Assembly: GCA_027533185.1 (NCBI GenBank)
Contig: JAPZTS010000007.1
Coordinates: forward strand, 124,001 to 188,000
Source of the DNA: Leptospira sp.
GTDB taxonomy: Bacteria; Spirochaetota; Leptospiria; Leptospirales; Leptospiraceae
Reading direction: 5' to 3'
Length of the DNA: 64,000 bases
The notes beneath the pieces are model-generated. The model was not told the origin of the DNA, made no database searches, and saw only the letters and a program-made list of their open reading frames with translations. Made by a program: the position numbers and the translations under genes. Shown piece after piece: positions 38,567 to 47,710 of the stretch; within the stretch, counting starts at the first letter, position 1, and each line of letters begins with the position of its first letter.

Positions 38567-39139
38567 ATGAAAACTAAGTCCGGCGAAAAGGAAAAACTTA
38601 GGGAAAGGATTATCGACCAATCTATCAAAGTCATCAAAAAGAAAGGGATTTTAGGTGCTAGCGTAGATACCATAATGAACTCTTTAGGTTTGACATCTGG
38701 AGCTTTGTACAGCCACTTTTCTGGGAAAGATGAACTCTTGGCTCTCAGCATGGAAAAACAAATAGACTTTCTGACCGAGTATGTCGGTGGTTTAATCGCA
38801 AGTGATAAAAAGGATGGATTAAAAAATTGGGTAAAATACTATCTTAGCGAGGACCATGTTAAAGACGTAACGAATGGATGTATCTTTGCTGCTCTCCTAT
38901 CAGAAGTTTCACGATCGCCTCTGAGGATTAAGACTGGTTTTCATGCTGGCTTAAATAAATTCTATTCAGCTATGGAAAAAGGCTTACCAGATGACTATAA
39001 GGATAAGAGGAAAAAAGTGCATACTATTTTCTCCTCTATGATAGGATCCCTAAGCGTTGCACGAACTATGAAATCTGGAACAGACAGAGCTGAGTTTTTA
39101 AGCAATAACCTTGCATCCGTTTTGCGTATGCTATCGTAA
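38567..39139 (+). CDS. TetR-family transcriptional regulator
   Basis: This 190-residue regulator has an N-terminal helix-turn-helix (IIDQSIKVIKKKGILGASVDTIMNSLGLTSGALYSHFSGKDEL; residues about 13-57). The C-terminal ligand domain is of the type seen in AcrR/NemR-like regulators. TAGGAG before the ATG supports the start. It may control itself and the YCII gene through the shared promoter motif. Confidence 0.9.
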   Translation: MKTKSGEKEKLRERIIDQSIKVIKKKGILGASVDTIMNSLGLTSGALYSHFSGKDELLALSMEKQIDFLTEYVGGLIASDKKDGLKNWVKYYLSEDHVKDVTNGCIFAALLSEVSRSPLRIKTGFHAGLNKFYSAMEKGLPDDYKDKRKKVHTIFSSMIGSLSVARTMKSGTDRAEFLSNNLASVLRMLS

Positions 39140-39212
39140 GATACCGACTATTCTCATGCAACAGAGGACTACAAATGTTTATATTCACCACCTAGAACTT
39201 ACTCAGGTTTTT

Positions 39213-39543
39213 TGCAAGTCCTCGCACCTCATGTACTCGGTCGGTCTCGTTTAACACTGCGCAGCTTGGGGTTTCCCATGTTGCTCCGTTTGCGAAGTCT
39301 CACTCGCAAAATCGTTCGAATCCCTTTTGCCACGTTCTTATAAAACCGTTTCTAGTTATCCAATTTCCCAACCGAAGTTGAAGCATACCTAAAAAGTCTT
39401 CGGGCGTTGAACAGCATACAGGACGTATGCGAGCGGGAGCTCTGGCCATGGATGGCCAGGCGAAAGCGAGACGCCCGTAGACTTTTTAGGTAATTTGTTC
39501 GTTGAGTGGGAAATTAAAATTTATGGGTGGATGACGGGATTCG
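39213..39543. repeat. Tandem duplication, unit 1, with partial tRNA-His copy
   Basis: Segments beginning GTCCTCGCACCTC (39219) and GTTCTTATAAAACCG (39334) recur at 39598 and 39711, an offset of about 377-379 bases. The unit ends with a 27-base copy (39517-39543) of the tRNA-His 3' end and flank, continued by unrelated sequence. No supported gene lies in 39140-39857. Confidence 0.75.
39387..39491. repeat. Nested palindromic element
   Basis: Outer arms ACCTAAAAAGTCTTCGGGC (39387) and GCCCGTAGACTTTTTAGGT (to 39491) pair imperfectly. Inside are two perfect hairpins: GCATAC/GTATGC (39414-39430) and CTGGCCAT/ATGGCCAG (39442-39459). A second copy at about 39764-39846 has lost the right outer arm. 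Confidence 0.7.
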
Positions 39544-39589
39544 CCTTACACGGTTCTCCCATCCAGGTCGAACTCGTTACAGGCCGTCT

Positions 39590-39875
39590 TTTTCAGGTCC
39601 TCGCACCTCCTTGTGCTCGGTCGGTCTCGTTTAACGAAAATTAGGCAAGGTGTCTTGCCAAATTTCCTACTCGCCCTCTCCTGAAAAATCGTTCGAATCC
39701 CTTATCCCTCGTTCTTATAAAACCGTTTCTAGTTATCCAATTTCCCAACCGAAGTCGAAGCATACCTAAAAAGTCTTCGGGCGTTGAACAGCATACAGGA
39801 CGTATGCGAGCGAGAGCTCTGGCCATGGATGGCCAGGCGAAAGCGAGAAATTTATGGGTGGATGACGGGATTCGA
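39590..39875. repeat. Tandem duplication, unit 2
   Basis: Second copy of the unit, shorter by about 45 bases where the right palindrome arm is deleted. It runs into the intact tRNA-His gene. GGCAAG/CTTGCC at about 39646-39661 forms an extra small hairpin present only here. Confidence 0.7.
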
Positions 39876-39930
39876 ACCCGCGACGACCGGTACCACAAAC
39901 CGGGGCTCTACCGCTGAACTACATCCACCG
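39858..39930 (-). tRNA. tRNA-His (GTG)
   Basis: The acceptor stem GTGGATG/CATCCAC, D-arm AGTTCAGCGGTAGAGC and anticodon stem CCGGT/ACCGG with loop TTGTGGT give anticodon GTG. The T-arm has GGGTTCGAATCCC. An extra G at -1 opposite the discriminator C is the mark of tRNA-His. Confidence 0.95.
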
Positions 39931-39946
39931 TATCAAATACTCTTTC

Positions 39947-40019
39947 GACCCGAGAGGGATTCGAACCCCCGACCAACTGCTTAGAAGGCAGTTGCTCTAT
40001 CCAGCTGAGCTACCGGGTC
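39947..40019 (-). tRNA. tRNA-Arg (TCT)
   Basis: The acceptor stem is GACCCGG/TCGGGTC and the anticodon stem ACTGC/GCAGT with loop CTTCTAA gives anticodon TCT. The T-arm is GGGGGTTCGAATCCCTC. The D-arm contains AGCTCAGCTGGATAGAGC. Confidence 0.95.
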
Positions 40020-40036
40020 AGATAGAACCAACTGAT

Positions 40037-40108
40037 TCGGGATGACAGGATTTGAACCTGCGACCCTCTGTACCCAAAACAGATGCGCTACCACTGCGCT
40101 ACATCCCG
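40037..40108 (-). tRNA. tRNA-Pro (TGG)
   Basis: The acceptor stem is CGGGATG/CATCCCG and the anticodon stem TCTGT/ACAGA with loop TTTGGGT gives anticodon TGG. The T-arm is CAGGTTCAAATCCTG. It is the first gene of the His-Arg-Pro cluster in transcription order. Confidence 0.95.
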
Positions 40109-40170
40109 AAAGAAGTCCTTGAAACTCCAGTTTTTTAAGGAAGTGACCTCTGTCAACAAAAGGGAGTTTT

Positions 40171-40842
40171 TTATTTCCGCAAGTTCTTGATTCTTTCCAA
40201 AAGTACGGGGTGGTTTGGGTTTTTTTGAAGGGCTTTGCGATAAGCCTTCCATGCATCTTCGGATTTTCCCATCGTTTGTAGAAAGTATCCAAAAGAATCC
40301 AAATACGCCGGATTCCCTGGGTCCATTTCAAGAGCTTTTTTTAGAGAATCAATAGCCTCTTTTTTTTCGGCTGGGGTAAGATTTTTCTTCAAAGCTAAAA
40401 GATAACCTAACGAATTTAAGCTGTTCTTGTAGTCAGGGTTCGCTCTTAATAGCCTTCGGTGGATCTCAACTGCTTCATCTAATCTGTGTGTGTACTCATA
40501 AATATGTGCAAGAAAAGAAAGTAATCGAGGATCTTCCAATGCTATCTTAAGCCGATCCAAAATCAAACTTTCTGCTTCATTCCACTCTTTTAACTCAATC
40601 AATGCGAACACTTTCAGCCTGTACACATTGTCCGTTTCAATGAACGATGGATAGACTTCGAGAATTCGATCTAAGACGACGACTGTCTTTTTGAAGTTTT
40701 GAGTTTGAAAACAACAGATCGCAAAATTGTATATTAAATATGGATCCTCAGGATTTTTGGCCAGCTCTTGATCGATTAGCGTCAATGCAAGGGCGTAATT
40801 CCCTTGGTTCATGTATTTAAGATAATCTTGCGAATCCGACAT
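40171..40842 (-). CDS. TPR-repeat protein
   Basis: This 223-residue soluble protein is built from about six tetratricopeptide repeats (for instance GNYALALTLIDQELAKNPED, then NPDYKNSLNSLGYLLALKKN and NPAYLDSFGYFLQTMGKSED). The start MSDSQDYLKYMN lacks a signal peptide, so it is cytoplasmic. TPR proteins mediate protein contacts. It is the last gene of a minus-strand run from sppA. Confidence 0.88.
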   Translation of the reverse strand: MSDSQDYLKYMNQGNYALALTLIDQELAKNPEDPYLIYNFAICCFQTQNFKKTVVVLDRILEVYPSFIETDNVYRLKVFALIELKEWNEAESLILDRLKIALEDPRLLSFLAHIYEYTHRLDEAVEIHRRLLRANPDYKNSLNSLGYLLALKKNLTPAEKKEAIDSLKKALEMDPGNPAYLDSFGYFLQTMGKSEDAWKAYRKALQKNPNHPVLLERIKNLRK

Positions 40843-40889
40843 AACTCTTCGAATTAAAGGGTCCCATAGTCACTTCTGTAGTTCCATTA

Positions 40890-41645
40890 CTATTTGTTTG
40901 GAATTGAATTATTGATCAAATCTAGAATTCGATCTTTTTTTGTTAGATCTAATTCTATGGGAGTTACCGGAATTTTGCCGGAATTGTAAGCTTCGAAATC
41001 CGTTCCCGATTCCACATCGTGACCTAACAAACTTCCATTCAACTGGAACTCACTAACCCCCGCAATTATGTTGGTTTTATCATATTTTTCCGTATACCGA
41101 CGACGACCCAATCTAACAAATCTTAACTCTTCAATTCCACCCGTTCCCGAAATCTCGGGAGGGAAATTTAAATTCCAAACCTCACCAGGTCGTATCTTGT
41201 TTTTATAGATTTCCAAAAATTCTAAAATTAGTTTTGCTTCCCTTTCATATCCATCATCAGGATCAATTCTCCCGGAACTTACAGCCAGTGATGGAATTCC
41301 ATGTAGGGCCCCATGTTTAGCGGCGCCTGCTGTTCCCGAATAATGGAGATCATACCCCATATTGACCCCCCGGTTGATACCTGAGATAACAAAGTCAATC
41401 TTAGGGAAAATTTCTCCATACAATCCTATATTAACACAATCAGATGGAAATCCGTCAGCGATGTAATGGTTATCGTTAATTCGCTCAACGCGCATCGGTT
41501 GGAAAACAGTAAGCGCCATGGATGTAACAGAACGCTCTTTTAAAGGTGCAATTAAATACGTATTGTATTTTGTTCCAAGCGCGGTTTCTAATGCTTTGAT
41601 TCCAGATGACGAAATGCCGTCATCGTTCGTAATAAGAATGTTCAA
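40890..41645 (-). CDS. surE: 5'/3'-nucleotidase SurE
   Basis: This 251-residue enzyme has the N-terminal metal site MNILITNDDGISSSG (D8, D9), the SGINRGVNMGYDLHYSGT motif near 95-113 with metal-binding Asn, and ALHGIPSLAVS. SurE dephosphorylates nucleoside monophosphates in stationary phase. Its start abuts the stop of the membrane gene upstream. Confidence 0.94.
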   Translation of the reverse strand: MNILITNDDGISSSGIKALETALGTKYNTYLIAPLKERSVTSMALTVFQPMRVERINDNHYIADGFPSDCVNIGLYGEIFPKIDFVISGINRGVNMGYDLHYSGTAGAAKHGALHGIPSLAVSSGRIDPDDGYEREAKLILEFLEIYKNKIRPGEVWNLNFPPEISGTGGIEELRFVRLGRRRYTEKYDKTNIIAGVSEFQLNGSLLGHDVESGTDFEAYNSGKIPVTPIELDLTKKDRILDLINNSIPNK

Positions 41646-42254
41646 TCAATTTCCGCCTGACAAGGATTGGAGGATATTACTAGCTGTATATAAATTCATC
41701 AGGAAAGGAAAAATTATAGTAACTACTAGCGCCGTAAAGGTAAAACGAAACGAATCTTTGTCTTTCAATTCATACATAAATTTAAGTCCTCTAGCTACAA
41801 CTAAAGCATAAAGTATTGTTAAGATTGTAAGCAAAAAAAATCCAGAACCAACCCCAGAGAGACCTAATGCGCGTAATATGATAGAAATGGGAGCAAATAG
41901 TAAAAACAAAACAACGCTATGTCGGACAAATAGAAGTAGGTAGTTCGTTTTTTGAGTCCTCCCTTTTTTTCGAACATAATAGTCCATTACTAAGGTAAGG
42001 AAAAAAGGAAAATACCGCATCATAATCAAATTTGCTATAAACCCAAAAAACAAAAAGGAAACAGTTGAGAATGTGTATGGTGCAGAAAGGATTCCCATTC
42101 CCGTCGAAAGAGAGAGTGCCGCAAAAATGGAAAAAAGCCAATTCGAAATAGGACGATTTGCAAATGGAATTTCTACAACTTCGGCCGCATAACGAACAGG
42201 ATCGACAAAGATCAGCTCAAGGAGATCAACAAGATCAAAAAAGAAGTCTTTCAT
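41646..42254 (-). CDS. Yip1-like multi-pass membrane protein
   Basis: This 202-residue protein has five or so transmembrane helices and an N-terminal [23 protein letters not shown] that resembles the start of Yip1-domain proteins. The function of bacterial members is unknown. It overlaps the end of sppA by four bases and is immediately followed by surE, so it is part of one transcript. Confidence 0.78.
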   Translation of the reverse strand: MKDFFFDLVDLLELIFVDPVRYAAEVVEIPFANRPISNWLFSIFAALSLSTGMGILSAPYTFSTVSFLFFGFIANLIMMRYFPFFLTLVMDYYVRKKGRTQKTNYLLLFVRHSVVLFLLFAPISIILRALGLSGVGSGFFLLTILTILYALVVARGLKFMYELKDKDSFRFTFTALVVTIIFPFLMNLYTASNILQSLSGGN

Positions 42255-43216
42255 AAAACCAATTTGCCTAAGTGAGAGGGAAGTAAAACCAAAACGTGCG
42301 ATTGGATGAGGGATTTAATTTTTTTCGCTTGCGCGGATTCACCCATAAAAGATACGCCAAAGTTTTGTAAAAATCGATCAAAGGGTGTTAGTTCTCTTTC
42401 AAAGAGAGGAATCAGTCCCTCGTATTGGCATAGCTCAGACAGTTTTTGGTGTGCCTCTCTTCTGCCACCTATATCATCCACAAGTTTATTTCGGAATGCA
42501 TCTTCGCCTGAATAGATTTTGCCTTCCGCAAGCTCCTCGATAGACTTAACGGTTCGATTTCTTCCTTTAGCTACATCTTCAACAAACTTGCGATAGGTGT
42601 CTTGCAACTGTTTATTGATTATGTCATCTTCTTCGTTTGTAGAATCTCGAAACGGAGAATACATATCCTTATATTTTCCAGCCTTGAAGGTTTTTACCCC
42701 GACGCCATAACGGTCTAAAAGTCCCTTAACATTGGGACTAAAAGAAATGACACCAATAGATCCAGTGATCGTCCCATTTTGAGCGAAGATATAATCTGAA
42801 GCTGCAGCGATGTAATACCCGCCCGAAGCCGCCACATCCTTCATCGAAACAACTATCTTTTTCGATTTTTTGAGATGGAGAAGTTCATTGAATATCTCTT
42901 GTGAAGCGGCAACGGTTCCCCCTGGGGAGTTGATTTCTAAAAGGACACCCTTGATATTCGGATCCTCATCAATCTCACGTAATTCTCGTAATATGCTCTC
43001 AGCGCCCGTTGAATCGTAAGTGGATTCGCCTGAGTGGATCTCACCACCAACCTTCACGACTACGGCACCGATTTCGCTCGATTGAAAGAGGCCTCCGCCA
43101 GTCCCTTGGGAAAACCGAGCTAAGCTAGAACCAGAGGATATGATCACGATTCCAAGAATCGTCGCGATTAGAGAGAGGAGGAAGGAGAGAAAAAGTAACG
43201 ATTGGTTTCTTTCCAT
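42251..43216 (-). CDS. sppA: Signal peptide peptidase SppA (S49)
   Basis: This 321-residue protease has an N-terminal membrane anchor (residues 8-28). The Clp-like S49 fold has the catalytic Ser in [17 protein letters not shown] and the later Lys region [16 protein letters not shown], as in bacterial 36K-type SppA. It digests leftover signal peptides and membrane fragments. It heads a minus-strand operon with the Yip1-like gene, surE and the TPR gene. Confidence 0.92.
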   Translation of the reverse strand: MERNQSLLFLSFLLSLIATILGIVIISSGSSLARFSQGTGGGLFQSSEIGAVVVKVGGEIHSGESTYDSTGAESILRELREIDEDPNIKGVLLEINSPGGTVAASQEIFNELLHLKKSKKIVVSMKDVAASGGYYIAAASDYIFAQNGTITGSIGVISFSPNVKGLLDRYGVGVKTFKAGKYKDMYSPFRDSTNEEDDIINKQLQDTYRKFVEDVAKGRNRTVKSIEELAEGKIYSGEDAFRNKLVDDIGGRREAHQKLSELCQYEGLIPLFERELTPFDRFLQNFGVSFMGESAQAKKIKSLIQSHVLVLLPSHLGKLVL

Positions 43217-43395
43217 AGAATGTACCTCTACAAAAAGTCACATAAAACAAGGAGTCAACTTTAATAATTGTTTGCAATTTTTCGAAAAAAGTTTATTTTT
43301 CTGTACAGGCACAACCGAAAATATGACTGGTAGCCGTAGGTTTTTGTCTCTGCACCTGCTGAGACATAATGGATTCTACCAAGGAAGGTAAGGAC

Positions 43396-43914
43396 ATGGA
43401 TGTTCGTCTCAATCGTCTTCTCAATTCTGCTGAAAAACTGATCCAGGATCGCAAAGATTCTAAGGATCTCAGCTCTTCCAAACCTCAAAACGAGGTAACT
43501 CATACAGAAACCAAGTCGGACTTTGTTGTCAGTCTTCCTGTTCAATACCACAATATCCAGACCCGACTAACAGAATTGCAAAAAATGCTCTCCAAAGAAC
43601 AGGCAAGGCTCGGTGTATTGGAAGATCCCAATTCTTCTAACGAAAACCTGAAAGAATTACTTTTTGAAAACGAACCACTGTTTCCTGAACTTTCTTCGAC
43701 ACAGGAGGATAAGTCCAAAATTTTGGAAACGAGTAAATCTTCCATTTATAGTCTGTTAGAGGAACTTAGAAAGAAAGAAGTTGAAAGTGAAAATATCTTT
43801 TCGCTTGGATCTAGACTTAGCCCAAAAGAATTTTCTGGAAGTGTTGGAGTAATGTCTTCCCAATCTATGAAGCCTCTTACAGAAGATGTAGTAAAACGAC
43901 TCCTCGGGGGTTAA
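43396..43914 (+). CDS. Coiled-coil hypothetical protein
   Basis: From the ATG at 43396, preceded by AAGGTAAGG, the protein has 172 residues, mostly helical with heptad-like stretches (RLNRLLNSAEKLIQDR, then TRLTELQKMLSKEQARLGVLE). An ATG nine codons earlier is possible. No known family. Its end is next to the permease start. Confidence 0.72.
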   Translation: MDVRLNRLLNSAEKLIQDRKDSKDLSSSKPQNEVTHTETKSDFVVSLPVQYHNIQTRLTELQKMLSKEQARLGVLEDPNSSNENLKELLFENEPLFPELSSTQEDKSKILETSKSSIYSLLEELRKKEVESENIFSLGSRLSPKEFSGSVGVMSSQSMKPLTEDVVKRLLGG

Positions 43915-43915
43915 C

Positions 43916-45307
43916 CTGGAATTAAAAAGATCGATATCAACTTTTGATTCGATCTCTATTTTGTTCTCGTCCATGGTTGGGTCGGGGATCTTTTTCACTT
44001 CAGGTTTTTTAATCAAAGAAACAGGCAATGTCTGGATCGTTCTTCTCTGCTGGTTACTCGGTGGAATATTAGCTCTTACAGGTAGTGTGACATACGCATA
44101 TGCAGCAAGGCTTTTGCCTTATGCGGGTGGAGACTATGTCTATCTCAAAGTTGCTTACTCACCTGCCATTGCGTTTATGAGTGGTTGGTCTTCCTTACTT
44201 ACCAATTTTTCTGCTTCCGTTTCAGTACTTGCGTTGGCTTTTGGACAATATGTACTTTTTTTATTTCCGAGTATACCAAAATGGAGCTCCCCTTCTTTCA
44301 CAGTTTTAGGATTGGATTTGCAAGTAGGAACACAAACTGCGATTGGCATTTTACCGATTCTTTTTTTTAGTACGTTAAATTATTTTGGAATCAAATCAGC
44401 TGTCCGTGTACAAAATGTTTTTGCTGTTTTAAAAATCATTGGTCTCCTTAGTTTTATCATAATTGGTTTTAGTTTGGGAAACACAAACTGGAGTTATCTA
44501 ATAAATGAAACTCTACCGAACCTAAGTGATACCAACCTTTTTAAAAAAATCCTTATAGGCATAGTTCCCGTTTCCTTCTCTTATTTGGGTTGGAACATGA
44601 TCACCTATATTGCCGAAGAAGTAAAATCTCCTGAAAAAACCATTCTTAAATCGGCTGTTACTGCCTGTGTTCTGGTCTGTGCTCTTTATGTTTCTATCAA
44701 TTTATTGTTTTTGGTCTCAGCTCCCGCAGAGAAACTATCAGGCAAAGAGGGTATTGGTGCCATTGCCTTCGAACAGCTATTTGGTGGAGATTATGCAATT
44801 TTGACAACTGGATTTATAGCATGGGTAATTCTCGGTTCACTCTCAGCCATTCTCATAGGTGGGAGTCGGGTCTACTTTGCGATGGCCCGGGACGGAGTTT
44901 TTTTGCCAAATTTTTCTAAAATCCATCGGAAGCACCATAGCCCTTACATCTCAATCTTTTTCCAGGCAGTTGTTGCGATTCTCTTTTGTCTGGTAAAAGA
45001 AATTGAATCCCTTTTGTATATGATCACTTGTTCGATCTTAATATTGTCCTGTTTGACGGCCGCAACTCCGATCCGTTTCAATAAAATGGGTTTCGAATCT
45101 GATTACAAAATTCCCTTCTATCCTTGGCCTATCGTTCTTTATATTTTGTCCAATCTTGCGGTGATGTATGTATTATTTTCCGAAAAGCCTATAACAGCCA
45201 TTTGGGGACTTGTCATAACGCTTATGTCTTTGCCGATATATTATCTCTTTCGGTTAGATAAAAAAATACAGAAAGGTGTTGCCAACGATACTAACCTATC
45301 TCCATAA
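43916..45307 (+). CDS. APC-superfamily amino acid permease with a probable non-AUG start
   Basis: The frame holds about 12 transmembrane helices. The usual APC N-terminus, LKRSISTFDSISI before SSMVGSGIFFTSG, is already encoded upstream of the first ordinary start codon (TTG 43961), so translation probably begins at CTG 43916, with GGGGG at 43906-43910 as ribosome binding site, giving 463 residues. The substrate is a neutral amino acid by family but cannot be specified. It converges on, and overlaps by 17 bases, the antiporter gene. Confidence 0.85.
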   Translation: MELKRSISTFDSISILFSSMVGSGIFFTSGFLIKETGNVWIVLLCWLLGGILALTGSVTYAYAARLLPYAGGDYVYLKVAYSPAIAFMSGWSSLLTNFSASVSVLALAFGQYVLFLFPSIPKWSSPSFTVLGLDLQVGTQTAIGILPILFFSTLNYFGIKSAVRVQNVFAVLKIIGLLSFIIIGFSLGNTNWSYLINETLPNLSDTNLFKKILIGIVPVSFSYLGWNMITYIAEEVKSPEKTILKSAVTACVLVCALYVSINLLFLVSAPAEKLSGKEGIGAIAFEQLFGGDYAILTTGFIAWVILGSLSAILIGGSRVYFAMARDGVFLPNFSKIHRKHHSPYISIFFQAVVAILFCLVKEIESLLYMITCSILILSCLTAATPIRFNKMGFESDYKIPFYPWPIVLYILSNLAVMYVLFSEKPITAIWGLVITLMSLPIYYLFRLDKKIQKGVANDTNLSP

Positions 45308-46760
45308 ACGTTTTTCCAATCTCTGCCATCACTTCATCCTTTGCTAGGATCCAAATTACGTCTCCGCCCTTAATCTGGGTGTTTCCAGATGGTATCAAAA
45401 AGATTTCACCTCGGGCTACGAGTAGAATATGTGACTCGGTAGGTAGTTTGATCTCGAATAATGCCCGATCAATAACTTTTGCGTTATAAGGTACAATAAG
45501 TTCCTGTAAGGTCATACCAGGAAATTCAATGTTATCAAAATCTCTCGGTTGGAAAATTCTATTGTTTTCGGATTCAATAATTCCTAAAAAGCTCGCCGCA
45601 CGTTGTATCAAAGACCCTTGGATAAGGAGAGAAACAAGGACCACGAAAAATACAACATGAAACAAAAGTTCTCCCCAAACTAACCCTTGTGCTATGGGAA
45701 AAGTGGCAAGGATAATGGGAGATGCTCCTCTAAGTCCAACCCATGAGATAAACCATTTTTCTTTGATCGAAAGTGGCTCACCCCAAAGTGAAATAAACAC
45801 AGATAATGGCCTTGCTACTACGATTAGAAGGATACCAATCAAAAGTCCCGGAAACCAAATGTTGAGAAGTTTACTTGGGTAAACGAGAAGCCCAAAACAA
45901 AGAAACATTCCTATCTGTAAGATCCAAACATATCCATTTAAAAATCGGAAAATGGATTTTTTGTGAATAAATTTGTTTCGACCGATAATTATCCCTGCAA
46001 TGTAAACTGCTAAAAATCCATTTCCTTGGAAGATTGTCGTTGAGGCATAGATAAACGGGACAGATGCTGTAATAAAAACTAAATAAAGCCCATCATATCC
46101 AAGTTTGACGGTATTCATCAGGTAAAGAATACTCATACCAAAGCTAAAACCCATCATCACACCAACAAGGATCTGCATGGTAAAAAACCGAGCAAACTCC
46201 CAGCCATTGAAGTTATTCTCGGATAGGATTAAATTGACAAATATTGTCGTGAGTAATACCCCTACGGCATCATTGGAGCCCGATTCAAATTCGATGATCT
46301 TTTTGATATGGGTGGGGAGATTCGTAGAACCTGTTTTAAAGATATTAAATACGGACGCCGCATCCGTCGCACTGACAATAGATCCTAGTAAAAAAGATTC
46401 CAAAAATCCAAGAACAGGAAAAATTAGATGAATTAATATTCCTAGTATAGCAGCTGTTAATACAGTTCCAACTAAAGAAAGTTTTAATCCGGAGGAAAGG
46501 AAGTCCTTTAAGGAATCCCACTCGCTTTCCAATCCGCCTAAAAATAGAATATAGATGAGTGCAAAAATCCCTATCGATTGGGATAAAGAAAAATCGCTAA
46601 ACTCGAGTCCACCAGGTCCGTCGGATCCCGCAAACATTCCAAAAGTCAAAAATACAAGTAGTATAGGAAATCCAAAACGGAAGAAGAGTTTACTGGAGAG
46701 GATCGAAAAGATGACGAGAGCTGATACGACGAGGGCTTGGATGGTAAAATCATCTATCAT
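45291..46760 (-). CDS. CPA1-type K+/H+ or Na+/H+ antiporter with RCK_C domain
   Basis: This 489-residue protein has about 12 transmembrane helices with the GSIVSATDAASVFNI motif (ND-like acid pair region) near residue 130 and GLRGASPIILATFPIAQ near 340. A C-terminal domain from about residue 400 (MTLQELIVPYNAKVIDRAL, then SGNTQIKGGDVIWILA) is a TrkA_C/RCK_C ligand-binding domain, as in NhaP2/CvrA-like antiporters. It exchanges K+ or Na+ for protons. Confidence 0.9.
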   Translation of the reverse strand: MIDDFTIQALVVSALVIFSILSSKLFFRFGFPILLVFLTFGMFAGSDGPGGLEFSDFSLSQSIGIFALIYILFLGGLESEWDSLKDFLSSGLKLSLVGTVLTAAILGILIHLIFPVLGFLESFLLGSIVSATDAASVFNIFKTGSTNLPTHIKKIIEFESGSNDAVGVLLTTIFVNLILSENNFNGWEFARFFTMQILVGVMMGFSFGMSILYLMNTVKLGYDGLYLVFITASVPFIYASTTIFQGNGFLAVYIAGIIIGRNKFIHKKSIFRFLNGYVWILQIGMFLCFGLLVYPSKLLNIWFPGLLIGILLIVVARPLSVFISLWGEPLSIKEKWFISWVGLRGASPIILATFPIAQGLVWGELLFHVVFFVVLVSLLIQGSLIQRAASFLGIIESENNRIFQPRDFDNIEFPGMTLQELIVPYNAKVIDRALFEIKLPTESHILLVARGEIFLIPSGNTQIKGGDVIWILAKDEVMAEIGKTFMEIG

Positions 46761-46788
46761 GAATGGAATTTGTTCCGACGCAGGAAAA

Positions 46789-47163
46789 CTATCGTTTCGA
46801 GCTTAAAATTTCAAGAGCTTTTGCTTTTAAGATCGGGTGGACTCGGAAATCCTCCGGATTGAGAGTGGAAGTAGCTTGGATTCCCGCTTCCGACTTTTTC
46901 CATTTGTCTCGTCCTAACCACTCGGAAAGAGCGTAGATCATTCTCTGGAAAATTTCGTCCACTTTGTCCTGTCGCCCAGCTTTTTTGTAGTAAGAAAAAG
47001 CTAGCATAGGAAGCCGTCGGTCGTACATAAAATAGTCACCGAGTCGAATCAGTCCATCTTTGTAGTCAGCCTTTAAAAAGAGCTCCCTAGCTTTGCGAAT
47101 ATCACCAGAATTGAAAGCGGTGTTGCCCTCGCGAATCATGTTCACTCTTTCTTTGGAGTCCAT
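46789..47163 (-). CDS. Small TPR-like hypothetical protein
   Basis: This 124-residue protein begins MDSKERVNMIREGNTAFNSGDIRKARELFLKADYK, a TPR-like helix pair, followed by a second helical pair. It probably mediates a protein contact. No clear partner. It is divergent from bcp, with about 80 bases in between. Confidence 0.75.
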   Translation of the reverse strand: MDSKERVNMIREGNTAFNSGDIRKARELFLKADYKDGLIRLGDYFMYDRRLPMLAFSYYKKAGRQDKVDEIFQRMIYALSEWLGRDKWKKSEAGIQATSTLNPEDFRVHPILKAKALEILSSKR

Positions 47164-47240
47164 GTTTTTACTATCGAACGAATTTTATACTTTTACAATA
47201 GAAAATTGTCTAAATGAAAGGAATTTTAAGGAGATTTTGG

Positions 47241-47702
47241 ATGTTAGAAGTTGGCAAAAAAGCCCCAAGTTTTACGGGAATCAATCAAAAAGGTGAAAAA
47301 GTTAAAGTTAGTGACCTAACAGGAAAAAACGGACTGGTTATTTATTTTTACCCAAGGGATATGACTCCTGGTTGTACAACGGAAGCATGTGACTTCCGAG
47401 ACAATTTCGCCAGATTGAAAAAACTTGGTTACAATGTAGTTGGAATCTCCAAGGACAATCCAAAGTCGCATACAAAGTTTATTGAAAAAGAAGAACTCAA
47501 TTTTGACCTAATCTCCGACGAATCGGGAGAGATTTGTGAGAAGTTTGGTGTCTGGCGTGAAAAAGTTTTTATGGGAAGGAAAGGAATGGGAATCGTACGG
47601 AGCACATTCCTTTTAGATTCTTCTTTAAAAATAAAGAAGATTTATGATAGTGTGAAAGTGAAAGGTCACGTTGACCAAATCATATCAGATATTGAAGAAT
47701 AA
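47241..47702 (+). CDS. bcp: Thioredoxin-dependent thiol peroxidase (Bcp/PrxQ)
   Basis: From ATG 47241, eight bases after AAGGAG, the protein has 153 residues. The peroxidatic Cys45 and resolving Cys50 are in [17 protein letters not shown], the PrxQ signature. It reduces peroxides in the cytoplasm using thioredoxin. The frame opens nine codons earlier but the ribosome binding site argues for 47241. pepA follows eight bases after its stop. Confidence 0.92.
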   Translation: MLEVGKKAPSFTGINQKGEKVKVSDLTGKNGLVIYFYPRDMTPGCTTEACDFRDNFARLKKLGYNVVGISKDNPKSHTKFIEKEELNFDLISDESGEICEKFGVWREKVFMGRKGMGIVRSTFLLDSSLKIKKIYDSVKVKGHVDQIISDIEE

Positions 47703-47710
47703 GGAATCCT

